A DNA stretch of 64,000 nt from Sphingomonas sp. R647. GTDB taxonomy: Bacteria; Pseudomonadota; Alphaproteobacteria; Sphingomonadales; Sphingomonadaceae. Position 1 is the first letter of the stretch. Every line of letters starts with the position of its first letter. Below, piece by piece: positions 9,671-18,241 of this stretch. Both the position numbers and the translations under genes were made by a program. The notes beneath the pieces are model-generated. The model saw only the letters and a list, made by a program, of their open reading frames with translations. It was not told the origin of the DNA and ran no database searches. The stretch spans positions 186,001 through 250,000 of the forward strand of contig NZ_JAIQXT010000002.1 in assembly GCF_020177055.1 (NCBI RefSeq), written 5' to 3'.

Positions 9671-10717
9671 CTAACGTCTCCCGATGCGGTTTTCCCAATT
9701 GCCGAGCAGCATTTCCGATACTGCGGCATTCATTTTTGCCTTTGTGTCTGGATCACTGAAGCGAATTTCATCCAGAGACTTTCCCAGCAGCTTCGCAAAG
9801 CTCTGCGCGAGCTTGGCACGGGTACCGAAGCCTGATCGCCGCGCGATGTCAGCGAATGAGTCGCCTTCGACATCCGTTAGCATGGACCAGGCCCGCAGAC
9901 GGCGGCGGTCCGTGATCAGATCCTTTACGCCACCACCGTTATACTGGATCGTACGATAGAGGGTCGCGCGCGAAATACCGAGCCGGTCCGCGATCCATCC
10001 TGGCGTCAGTTCTTGTCGGTTAAGATTGTGATTGATCAGCAGATCGATCCGCGTTTTCAGTGGCAAATCCGCGCTGGCGATCTCAATGCGGTCGGCAAGC
10101 GCGGTGCTCAGCAATTCGAAGATCATGCGCAATGTCACAGATCCGTGGCGCTGCGTCATGCGGGGCGCGTCATCGATCAGTCGCTTGACACAATCGCGCA
10201 TCAGTCCCGCCAGCGGGTGGCCGGCCGGGATGACACATCCATGCAAATCCTGTTCGTCGATATCGCCGCTCAGCCCGGACCGCGGCATGATGATCCGGAT
10301 ATTGCGGATATTATGCTGCAACAGCGCGCCGGGACGATTGAGATCCAGAAGCAGGATATCGCCCGGCTGAAGAAGCCTGCTTGATCGGGTTGGGGTCACT
10401 TCGACGACACCCTGCTCGATGAAATAGACGAGCAGGTGATCGGTCGAGGTCGCCTCGATCCGCTTTTTGTCGCGACTCAAGGTGAAGCTGCCACTTGAAG
10501 CGGTGCGGGAGACAAGCCCTTCGGGGAGCACGATCATCTGCGTCTCGAGCGTGAAGTCGGGCTGATCGACCACCTCGTCAGGATCGAGCAGGAAGGCGAA
10601 TGAAATCGAAGCGGCGACCCGCGTCATATATGCGCGAAGCGTCTCATCTTCGTTGCGTCGGTATTCGACCCGCGGGATCGCGCTGTCGAGATCGACGGTC
10701 GCCGACCAACGTTGCAT
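9671..10717 (-). CDS. AraC-family transcriptional regulator of the TPS/RiPP locus
   Basis: The 348-residue protein has an N-terminal AraC_binding_2-like sensor domain and a C-terminal AraC DNA-binding domain (GWIADRLGISRATLYRTIQ, then SFADIARRSGFGTRAKLAQS). The start at 10717 is supported by a GGAG ribosome site 7 bp upstream; the open frame runs further 5' but is non-coding there. It is divergent from the tpsB remnant, across a 216-bp region with a 12-bp inverted repeat. A decayed copy of its first 60 codons sits in front of the second tpsB at 16129-16308. It therefore probably controls the two-partner secretion and peptide genes. The effector is unknown. Confidence 0.88.
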   Translation of the reverse strand: MQRWSATVDLDSAIPRVEYRRNEDETLRAYMTRVAASISFAFLLDPDEVVDQPDFTLETQMIVLPEGLVSRTASSGSFTLSRDKKRIEATSTDHLLVYFIEQGVVEVTPTRSSRLLQPGDILLLDLNRPGALLQHNIRNIRIIMPRSGLSGDIDEQDLHGCVIPAGHPLAGLMRDCVKRLIDDAPRMTQRHGSVTLRMIFELLSTALADRIEIASADLPLKTRIDLLINHNLNRQELTPGWIADRLGISRATLYRTIQYNGGGVKDLITDRRRLRAWSMLTDVEGDSFADIARRSGFGTRAKLAQSFAKLLGKSLDEIRFSDPDTKAKMNAAVSEMLLGNWENRIGRR

Positions 10718-10778
10718 GTTCTCGCTCCAATCGATTGATAAGACGCGTAACTTCTCGACCTGTTGGCGCAGTTGGGCG

Positions 10779-10858
10779 ACATCGCCAATATTTTTTTTCC
10801 TGTCGAGACAGTTTCGCGGGTCAGCCTGCCGCGTGAGACAAACTGCTATTGGCGATGT
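10779..10858. promoter_or_regulatory. Inverted-repeat operator between araC-type regulator and tpsB remnant
   Basis: ACATCGCCAATA (10779-10790) and TATTGGCGATGT (10847-10858) are perfect inverted 12-mers 56 bp apart. Between them lie GAGACAGTTT and GAGACAAACT. The arrangement recurs with 10 of 12 matches at the second copy (16372-16447), which suggests a conserved regulator-binding site. Confidence 0.55.
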
Positions 10859-10933
10859 GAAACCCGTGGCTAATAGAAATGCCCAGCTTGAGCAGGGGGC
10901 GCGCTTCCTGCTTTCCGGGGGGCAATACATACC

Positions 10934-11287
10934 ATGAGATTGTCGGCTTTGTCTGTGATCGGTAGCACGTTGCTGCTGCTGGCCACCGGGAACCATGCGC
11001 AATCGGCAAATCAACTAGCTCCGCCTAGCATCGCCCCGCCGGTTGTTCGTTGTGACAGTGCGGTTGCCGGTTCGGAACGCACCGTTCCTCCCGTATTGCC
11101 ACTCATCTCTGGCGCGCAGGGCGGCGTGTTCCTCAATCGGCCCACTTTCTTCGAACGCCGCCGCACCGATGCCTCGGCCACCCTGCCTGCGGGCGTAACA
11201 GCGTCCGGCGAATATGGCCGCGCATCCACCGATGTTCTCGCTGGCAGCACCGACCGCCTCACCTTCTCTATCATCGCGCAATTCTGA
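10934..11287 (+). pseudogene. TpsB (FhaC/ShlB-type) transporter remnant with in-frame internal deletions
   Basis: The 117-codon frame joins the signal peptide and first 40 or so residues of TpsB (GSTLLLLATGNHAQ) directly to its last 60 residues (FFERRRTDASATLPAG...STDRLTFSIIAQF). The intact paralogue at 16524-18227 is 567 residues, so about 440 codons, including the POTRA domains and most of the barrel, are gone. A further 8-residue in-frame gap (VYGVGARI in the paralogue) follows DAS. The reading frame stays open, but the product cannot be a working transporter. It precedes the first tpsA gene by 14 bp, as in the intact copy. Confidence 0.85.
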
Positions 11288-11301
11288 AGAGGTCCCTCGA
11301 T

Positions 11302-14300
11302 ATGATCCGCACGCTCTCTGCCATGCTGCTGACCACGTCAGCGATCGTCCCGCTCAGCGCTCAAGCGCAGTCGCTGCCGACTGGCGGCACCGTCGTGGCC
11401 GGGTCTGCGGAGATTGGCGGCGGTGCGGACGGCACCATGTCGATCCGACAGACCAGCGGCGCGGCGATCATCAATTGGCAGAGCTTCAGCGTCGATCAGG
11501 GCAACCGGGTGGATATCGCGCAACCGTCCAGCACCGCAGTGTTGCTCAACCGCGTGACCGGCGACACCACGACGACGATCGCGGGGCAGGTGAACGCCAA
11601 TGGTCGCGTGTTCATCATCAATCCCAACGGCATCCTGATCACCGCGACCGGTGGCGTGAAGGCGGCCGGCTTTGTCGGATCGACGATGGACATCGATGAT
11701 GCGGACTTTCTGGCGGGCCGATATGATTTCGCCGGTACCGGCGGAAGCGTGGTCAACGCAGGCCGCATCGAAATCGCGCGGGGCGGATATGCAGCGCTGA
11801 TCGGCGGTCGGGTCGACAATAGTGGCCTGATCCTCGCGCCGCTGGGTAAAGTTGCGATGGGTGCGGGCAGCCGGGCCACGTTGGACTTTTCCAGCGACGG
11901 CTTCCTGAAAGTCGCGATCGGCACAGATCAGAGCGCAGAGCTCGCGATGTCGGGGCATATCGCGGCAGATGGCGGCTCGGTGATCCTGAGCGCGGCGCAG
12001 GCGCGCGAGGCGGCGCGCAGCACCGTAAACATGAGCGGCATCGTCGAAGCACGTGGGATCGACACCCGTGGCGGCAGCGTGACACTGACCGGCGGCGACA
12101 TTTCGCTGACCGGCGCAACGATCGACGTGTCGGGGACCAACGGCGGCGGATCGGTCAAGGTGGGGGGCGATCGCCGGGGCGTAGGTAGTACCGCCCATGC
12201 CGATACGCTTCAGGTCGACGCCGCGACCCGCATCCGCGCCGATGCGACCGGGGCCGGATCGGGTGGCAACATCGTGTTCTGGTCGGATTCGGCCACCGAC
12301 TTCGCCGGTACGATCAGCGCGCGGGGTATCGGTGCAGCGGGGGGCGATGCGGAAGTCTCGTCGCGGGGCTATCTCAGCTATTCCGGGACGGCGGACCTGA
12401 CCGGATCGAGCTTCGGCACCTTGCTGCTCGATCCGTACAACATCAACATTTCGAACGCATCCAGCAGCGGCATGGCCGGCTTTGTCGCAGGCGCCAACAA
12501 TAGCGTGCTCAACGCATCGGTGCTGACCGGAGCCCTGGCAACCGCCAATGTCGTCGTTCAGACGGGCAGCAGCGGCGCTCAGGCGGGCAACATCACCGTG
12601 GCTGCGCCGCTCATCTGGTCGAGCGGTGCGACGCTGACTCTCGAAGCGGCGAACAATATCGCGATCAACGCGCCGATCACCGCGCGAGCCGGTGGCCTCA
12701 CGCTCGTGGCGACCGGGACGATCAGTCAGACCGGCGCGATCGACATCGGCATTTTCAGACAGTCGAACGGCAATTTCACCACCATCGGCGCCACGCTTCC
12801 GGGCTTCCAGGCAGGCAGCTTTACGATTGACGGCGGCAGCTTCCTTCGCGCACTCGGCGGCGCCGGCACGACGGCAACACCCTGGCTGTTGACCGATATC
12901 TACGGCGTCCAGGGCATGACGTCGCTCCGTACGTCACACTTCGCGCTCGCCAATGATATCGACGCCAGCGGAACGGTCAATTGGAATGGGGGCGCGGGAT
13001 TCCGCTCGATCGGCGGGGCTAGCGGTTCCTTGCCGGACGCAGCGTTCATGGGGTCGCTGGACGGTCGCGGAAACGCGATCAAGGCGCTGTACGTTAATCA
13101 GCCTTTCTATTCGGCGGCAGGGATGTTCACGAGGCTTGAGGCGGCAACGGTTCGCAACCTACGCCTTTCCGGCCTGACGGTAATAATCGATTATTCGACC
13201 GCCGGTGCCACTTTGGCCGGTGGCTTGGCTGGCTGGCTTATTGGTTCGACCGTGGACAATGTTCATATCGACGGGACGATCAGTTCGCCCAGGAACCTTG
13301 GAGAAGCGGGGGGGCTTGCCGCGCGTATTGGCGGCGCTTCCGTCATTTCCAACATATCGATCGCCGGATCGGTATCGGGGACCAACATAGCCGGCGGAGT
13401 CACGGCCGCGCTAAGAGACACTTCTACCATCGGCCAAGCCTATGTCACCGCGTCGGTCTCGTCAGCCCAAGCATACGGCATCACCTACGCCACCGATACC
13501 GGGACATTCATCCGCAACTCATGGGTGTCCGGCAGATTGACGGGATCCAGAGCGGGCATCGTAGGAGTGAATCGGGGCACCGTCGGCGCGGATGTTTTTT
13601 GGGATGTCGAGACCACCGACACTCCAAATGGAGTATGGCTTGGAACTGGATCATTTGGCGCAGTCGGGTTGACCACCGCGCAGGCGCGAACCCAGGCCGC
13701 CTATGCCGGATTCGACTTTACCAATATCTGGTTCCAGACCGCCGACATGCGGCCGATCCTGCGCATTGAGGCTGCGACGGCGGGGACGGATGGCTTTATC
13801 GCCATTTCGTCGCTTAACCAGTTACAATTGATGTCCGCCAATCGGGGGGGCAATTATCGTCTTGCCGGCGATATCGATGCCACGGTCACAAACGGCGCGA
13901 ATGCCGCCGGCATCTGGGGCAGCGGCGGCTTTGTGCCGATCAGTCTGGGCAGCGCCTTCAACGGCGGTCTGGACGGTGCCAATTACGCGATCCGCAATCT
14001 CACCATCAATCGCCCGACGACAAGCTATATCGGCCTTATATCGAATTTTCAAAGTACCACGGGGCGCTCTATCCGCAACCTGCGCCTGATCAACGCGTCG
14101 GTTACCGGGGGAGAGTCTACCGGCTCAGTCGTCGGACTGTCTTGGTCGCCGCTGACAAACATATGGGCCACCGGCACTGTGAACGGCGCTGGCTTTGTCG
14201 GAGGAATTGTCGGCGAGGCTGTGGTCGGCGGGCTCACCAATCTGCATTTTGACGGGTCCGTCCGGGGTACGAGCGCCGATGTCGGAGGCGTGGTCGGGGC

Positions 14301-15780
14301 TCTGTATGTGAATGCCAGCAACCTGTCCGCGAGCGGATCGGTATCAGGCGTGCAAAATGTCGGCGGCATCGCCGGTGCGGTGTTGAACAACGCGACCCTG
14401 AGCAGCGGCTTCTCGACAGCGTCGGTCGACGGAAACGGAGGCGATGCAGGCGGCGTGGTAGGGGGCATGTATACTGGGACGTTGAGCGACGTTTGGGCGA
14501 GCGGCGCGGTGGCGTCCGGCGGCCGGACCGGAGGTTTGGCCGGCTACCAATATGGCTCAAGCACGATTCAAAACTCATATTGGGACCTGGAAAGCACGGG
14601 GCAGGCCAATGCGGTGAGCGGCGTGCTCGGTACCAGAACGCTGCTGACGGGGCTCTCCACCGCCCAGGCCCGCAACGGGGCCAGCTACGCCAACTTCGCC
14701 AATTTCGGCACGGTTTGGTATCAGGGCAGCGACATGCGTCCGATCCTGCGCGGCGAGGCGCTGGCGGCGAGCGGCGGCACCATCGGCGTGTTCAATGCGC
14801 GCCAGCTTCAGCTAATCAACGCCAACCTGGCGGGGAACTACACCCTGCTGGACGATATCGATCTGTCCGCCACCAACAGCAGTGCAGGCTCGGCTGGGAT
14901 ATGGGGGGCGGGCGGCTGGACCCCCCTGGGCAGCGATGGCGCAGGAAATGTCTGGGGCGGAAGCGATTTCCGCACCATCGGCAGCATCACTAGCGGCACC
15001 TATGGCTTCACCGGCGCGATATTTGGGGGCGGGTACAACTTGACCGGCCTCTACATCAACCGCCCGACAATCAAGAATGTCGGCCTGTTCGGCGTGTCCG
15101 CCGGGCTCATTGATAGTGTGAACGTCAGCGGTACGGTGAGCGGCGCCAGCGGCATTGGCGGGCTGGTCGGCATGCAGAAGAACGGGACGATCATCGATTC
15201 GACAAGTTCGGTGAATGTCTCGGGCACCATGCTGGTCGGTGGCCTGGTCGGTAATCAGGTCGCAGGATCCGTCATCGGCAGCACCGCGACGGGGACCGTC
15301 ACCGGTACGGACGATGTCGGGGGGCTGATCGGCTACGCGGCCGGGAGCATCGACCGTTCGTCTGCCACCGGCGCGGTATCGGGTACCCGCTATGTCGGCG
15401 GGCTGCTCGGCTACCTTTATCGTGGGTCGGTGTCGTACAGCACCGCGACGGGCGACGTGATCGCGTCGGTTCAAACTGCCGGCACGCTGGTCGGGAAGCA
15501 GGACGGGGGCACGGTCGTAGGCAGCACCGCGAGTGGCACGGTCACCGTTCCGCGCAACGCAGGTGGGCTGGTCGGACAGATCGTCGGCGGCGGTACGGTC
15601 GCGGCCACCGGTGCGACGTTCCCGAGCAGTGGGCTGACCTCGACACCGCTGAACGCCGATCGCATGACCGCGTCAACGCTGGATGCCGACCCGCTGCCGG
15701 CGAACTTGGACCAAATTGCAAAGAGCGCCCTGCTAATCTCAAACGAAACTGAGGAACGTGACGATGACCGCCAACAATAA
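11302..15780 (+). CDS. TpsA-type filamentous haemagglutinin-like exoprotein, copy 1
   Basis: The 1492-residue protein has a Sec signal peptide (MIRTLSAMLLTTSAIVPLSA), then an N-terminal TPS secretion domain: INWQSFSVDQGNRVDIAQPS and the family signature NANGRVFIINPNGILI. The rest is a predicted beta-helix rich in GLUG-type repeats (such as GLVGNQVAGSVIGSTATGTV). It should be exported through a TpsB pore, and since its own tpsB is gutted it would depend on the copy at 16524. Its last 17 bases overlap the start of a lasso-type precursor gene, which suggests translational coupling. It is closely similar to the second TpsA along its whole length. Confidence 0.9.
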   Translation: MIRTLSAMLLTTSAIVPLSAQAQSLPTGGTVVAGSAEIGGGADGTMSIRQTSGAAIINWQSFSVDQGNRVDIAQPSSTAVLLNRVTGDTTTTIAGQVNANGRVFIINPNGILITATGGVKAAGFVGSTMDIDDADFLAGRYDFAGTGGSVVNAGRIEIARGGYAALIGGRVDNSGLILAPLGKVAMGAGSRATLDFSSDGFLKVAIGTDQSAELAMSGHIAADGGSVILSAAQAREAARSTVNMSGIVEARGIDTRGGSVTLTGGDISLTGATIDVSGTNGGGSVKVGGDRRGVGSTAHADTLQVDAATRIRADATGAGSGGNIVFWSDSATDFAGTISARGIGAAGGDAEVSSRGYLSYSGTADLTGSSFGTLLLDPYNINISNASSSGMAGFVAGANNSVLNASVLTGALATANVVVQTGSSGAQAGNITVAAPLIWSSGATLTLEAANNIAINAPITARAGGLTLVATGTISQTGAIDIGIFRQSNGNFTTIGATLPGFQAGSFTIDGGSFLRALGGAGTTATPWLLTDIYGVQGMTSLRTSHFALANDIDASGTVNWNGGAGFRSIGGASGSLPDAAFMGSLDGRGNAIKALYVNQPFYSAAGMFTRLEAATVRNLRLSGLTVIIDYSTAGATLAGGLAGWLIGSTVDNVHIDGTISSPRNLGEAGGLAARIGGASVISNISIAGSVSGTNIAGGVTAALRDTSTIGQAYVTASVSSAQAYGITYATDTGTFIRNSWVSGRLTGSRAGIVGVNRGTVGADVFWDVETTDTPNGVWLGTGSFGAVGLTTAQARTQAAYAGFDFTNIWFQTADMRPILRIEAATAGTDGFIAISSLNQLQLMSANRGGNYRLAGDIDATVTNGANAAGIWGSGGFVPISLGSAFNGGLDGANYAIRNLTINRPTTSYIGLISNFQSTTGRSIRNLRLINASVTGGESTGSVVGLSWSPLTNIWATGTVNGAGFVGGIVGEAVVGGLTNLHFDGSVRGTSADVGGVVGALYVNASNLSASGSVSGVQNVGGIAGAVLNNATLSSGFSTASVDGNGGDAGGVVGGMYTGTLSDVWASGAVASGGRTGGLAGYQYGSSTIQNSYWDLESTGQANAVSGVLGTRTLLTGLSTAQARNGASYANFANFGTVWYQGSDMRPILRGEALAASGGTIGVFNARQLQLINANLAGNYTLLDDIDLSATNSSAGSAGIWGAGGWTPLGSDGAGNVWGGSDFRTIGSITSGTYGFTGAIFGGGYNLTGLYINRPTIKNVGLFGVSAGLIDSVNVSGTVSGASGIGGLVGMQKNGTIIDSTSSVNVSGTMLVGGLVGNQVAGSVIGSTATGTVTGTDDVGGLIGYAAGSIDRSSATGAVSGTRYVGGLLGYLYRGSVSYSTATGDVIASVQTAGTLVGKQDGGTVVGSTASGTVTVPRNAGGLVGQIVGGGTVAATGATFPSSGLTSTPLNADRMTASTLDADPLPANLDQIAKSALLISNETEERDDDRQQ

Positions 15781-15913
15781 TCCCGAAAACAGCGAGAAGC
15801 TGGTTTGGGTCACGCCGCAGCTGGAGCAGTTGGGGACGATGGACGATGTGCAGTCCGGTGGCGTTCAGGGCGGCCCGGACTTCGAATTCGACCCCAGCGA
15901 TCCTGCATCATGA
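15764..15913 (+). CDS. Lasso-type RiPP precursor peptide, copy 1
   Basis: The 49-residue peptide has the lasso leader pattern W-x-x-P-x-L-x3-G (WVTPQLEQLG), equivalent to the YxxPxLxxxG motif bound by RRE proteins. The predicted core is GGVQGGPDFEFDPSDPAS: Gly1, a possible ring-closing Asp8 and a C-terminal Ser. The usual Thr at position -2 of the leader is Gln. The start ATG lies inside the end of tpsA, after a GAGGAA ribosome site. The stop overlaps the start of a truncated kinase (ATGA). It differs from the second precursor's core only at position 3 (Val for Ala). Its own kinase, RRE and cyclase genes are missing, so maturation would need the copy-2 enzymes. Confidence 0.75.
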   Translation: MTANNNPENSEKLVWVTPQLEQLGTMDDVQSGGVQGGPDFEFDPSDPAS

Positions 15914-15996
15914 TGCCGGGAAACGCGTGGTCGCATCGTCCGGTCCTGGGCGGCAATGGCGGTGTTTACGGTCTGCCGCGACTTCGCGACAAACTG
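15910..15996 (+). pseudogene. 5' stub of the HPr-kinase-like peptide kinase gene
   Basis: The first 28 or so codons match the intact kinase at 22859 (MMPGNAWSHRPVLGG, then GVYGLPRLRDKL). Homology stops near 15996 and is followed by about 130 bp of unrelated sequence up to the araC fragment. The whole RRE and cyclase part of the copy-1 operon has been lost at this junction. Confidence 0.8.
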
Positions 15997-16128
15997 GCAT
16001 GCGGGATGCGCCGAAGATGTGGGGCAGTCGCACTTAGGTCTAGGTGCGACGACATCGCCCAACTACATCGGTCGGCCTCGCCGTGGGAGAGTTCCGATAG
16101 CGAAAGTGTCGACTGGTTGCTTACGCGT

Positions 16129-16308
16129 CTGTGTTCTTAGCGTGAAGCCGGGCTGATCGATCACCTCGTCGAGATCGAGCAGAAAGCCGCGCGAAATAGA
16201 AATGGTGCCCCATGTTGTATATGCGCGAAGTGTCTCATCTTCGTTGCGCCTGTATTCGACTCGCGGGATCGATCTGTCGAGATCCACGGATGCAGACCGA
16301 CGTTGCAT
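16129..16308 (-). pseudogene. 5' fragment of the AraC-family regulator
   Basis: Reading leftward from the ATG at 16308, 60 codons match the N-terminus of the regulator at 9671-10717 (VEYRRNEDETLRAY is identical) with many substitutions. Homology then ends. The spacing to the downstream tpsB (215 bp) is the same as in copy 1, so the fragment marks the left edge of the second duplicate. Confidence 0.82.
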
Positions 16309-16371
16309 GTTCTCGCGCCAATCCATTGATAAGGCGCGTAACTTGTCGATCTTTTGGCGCAGTCGCGCGAC

Positions 16372-16447
16372 AGCGCCAATATATTTTTCTCCGTCGAGAC
16401 AGTTTGGCGGGCCAGCCTTCCGCGTGAGACAAACAGCTATTGGCGAC
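16372..16447. promoter_or_regulatory. Inverted-repeat operator, copy 2
   Basis: AGCGCCAATA (16372-16381) and TATTGGCGAC (16438-16447) correspond to the inverted repeat of copy 1 at 10779-10858, with the same GAGACAGTTT and GAGACAAAC elements between them. It lies upstream of the intact tpsB. Confidence 0.45.
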
Positions 16448-16523
16448 GTGAAACCCGTCGCTAATAGAACTGCCCAGATTGAGTAGGGAGCGCGCTCCCG
16501 GCTTTCCGGGGGCGATACACACG

Positions 16524-18227
16524 ATGAGACTGTCGGATTGGCCTGTGATCGGAAGCACGTTGCTGCTGCTGGCCACCGGAGCCCATGCGCAAACGGCGAG
16601 CCAGCTGACTCCGCCTCGCATCGCGCCGCCCGTTGTTCGTGACGAGGGTGCGGTGGCGATTCCCGAAAACGCCGGGGCGGTCGCGCCCGCCGGGTCGGAA
16701 ACGGTGTTCGTGCAGGTGGTCGCGGTCGCAATCGACGGCGACGCGCCCGCAGCCGCCGTGGATCGCCTCAAGTTCAGCCTTGTCGGCAAGCGGGTTTCGG
16801 TTGCCGAGGTTTTTGCCGCGGCCGCCGAACTCGAATCCGCGTTCGCGCGAAGCGGGCGAATCCTGACCCGCGTTGTCGTGCCGGCCCAGACGCTGGCAGA
16901 TGCCGACGGCGACGCGAGGGTGCGGCTGCGTGTGGTTGAAGGCTTCATCGAGCGCGTCGACACAGCCGGCATACCAACGCGGGTGCGTCGGCGGGTGGAT
17001 GCGGTCCTGGAGCCGCTGGTCGGTGATAAGACCATCACCCTAGCGCAGATTGAACGTCGCCTGATGCTCGCCAGCGATGTGCCGGGCCTTACGCTTTCCT
17101 CGACGATCGCGACCGGATCGCAACCTGGCGGAACGGTGCTGATCATTGAGGGGAGGCACCGCCCGGTCACCGGCTTTCTGACGTTCGACAACCTTCTGTC
17201 GCGCGAACTCGGCAGGCTCAGTTTCGGATTCGGAGTCGATTTCAACTCGGTGCTGGGCGCAGGCGAGACGATTTATCTGCGCGCAAGCGGGCTGCCCAAT
17301 ACGGGTCGTAAAACCAGCGTTTTGGATCCGACGCCGCGCAATCGCGCGCTGGCGGCAGGCTTTGCGCTACCGCTTGGCTCGGACGGGTTGAACGTCAGCG
17401 CGGAATATACCGACGCACGGCTTGCACCGCGATACGACAGCGCGCGACCGGGCATCGCCAGCCACTTCGAGCGCCTGTCTGCGCGGGTGCAGTATCCGCT
17501 GGTGCGTTCCCGGTCATTGACCGTGGGTAGTGAGCTCTCCCTTGACGTGCAGAGCGAGCGGGTTCGGATCTTCGATCCGGTGGACTTGCCGGTGTCCGAG
17601 GATCGGCAGCGCGTGCTGCGCGCCGGCCTGGACCTGGTTTCGCGCCTGCCCGGCGGCGGTTATGTCGTCGCATCGGTGAAGGGGTCGGTCGGCCTCGATA
17701 TTCTCAACGCCCGTTCCGCGAAGGAGGCGAGCGCGATCCTGCCGCTTTCGCGCGCGGGATCGGACGCGGCTTTTCAGAAGCTCGAATTCGCCCTGGATGC
17801 CGTCCAGCCACTCGTCCCTGATCTTTCGCTCGCCATCACCGCACGCGCGCAATCGAGCCTGGGGCAGGCGATGTCGAATGCCGAGCAATTCGGCATCGCG
17901 ACGGCGCGCGGTATTTCCCCGCTTCCTTCCGGCCTGATCCAGGGTGACAGCGGGCATGTCGTGCGCGGCGAGCTGCGGGCGTTGCTTCAAATTGCCCGTA
18001 CCGTCCCGCCCGTATCGCCCTACATCTTTGGCGCGCAGGGCAGCGTGTTGCTGGAGGAGCCCAGCTTCTTCGAGCGGCGCCGCACCGATGCCTCGGTCTA
18101 TGGCGTGGGCGCGCGGATTACCCTGCCTGCCGGCGTCACCGCATCGGCCGAATATGGCCGGGCATCCACCGATCTTTTCGCTGGCAGCACCGACCGCCTC
18201 ACCTTCTCGATCATCGCGCAATTCTGA
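16524..18227 (+). CDS. TpsB outer-membrane two-partner-secretion transporter (FhaC/ShlB/HecB family)
   Basis: The 567-residue protein has a signal peptide (GSTLLLLATGAHAQ), a Pro-rich linker and POTRA-type domains (SVAEVFAAAAELESAFARSG, VRLRVVEGFIERVDT). A 16-strand type barrel ends in the terminal Phe of SIIAQF. It should form the outer-membrane pore that exports the TpsA protein encoded 14 bp downstream. The ATG at 16524 corresponds to the start of the copy-1 remnant and gives the signal peptide; an upstream in-frame extension was rejected. It is the only intact TpsB in the locus, so it may serve both TpsA proteins. Confidence 0.92.
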   Translation: MRLSDWPVIGSTLLLLATGAHAQTASQLTPPRIAPPVVRDEGAVAIPENAGAVAPAGSETVFVQVVAVAIDGDAPAAAVDRLKFSLVGKRVSVAEVFAAAAELESAFARSGRILTRVVVPAQTLADADGDARVRLRVVEGFIERVDTAGIPTRVRRRVDAVLEPLVGDKTITLAQIERRLMLASDVPGLTLSSTIATGSQPGGTVLIIEGRHRPVTGFLTFDNLLSRELGRLSFGFGVDFNSVLGAGETIYLRASGLPNTGRKTSVLDPTPRNRALAAGFALPLGSDGLNVSAEYTDARLAPRYDSARPGIASHFERLSARVQYPLVRSRSLTVGSELSLDVQSERVRIFDPVDLPVSEDRQRVLRAGLDLVSRLPGGGYVVASVKGSVGLDILNARSAKEASAILPLSRAGSDAAFQKLEFALDAVQPLVPDLSLAITARAQSSLGQAMSNAEQFGIATARGISPLPSGLIQGDSGHVVRGELRALLQIARTVPPVSPYIFGAQGSVLLEEPSFFERRRTDASVYGVGARITLPAGVTASAEYGRASTDLFAGSTDRLTFSIIAQF

Positions 18228-18241
18228 AGAGGTCCCTCGAT

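Larger units (their letters stand above)
10545..15996 (+). repeat. Tandem duplicate unit, copy 1 (decayed)
   Basis: The stretch from the start of the araC-type gene through the tpsB remnant, tpsA, precursor and kinase stub is homologous, in the same order, to 16129-22950. Divergence is clear, so the duplication is not recent. Confidence 0.8.
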
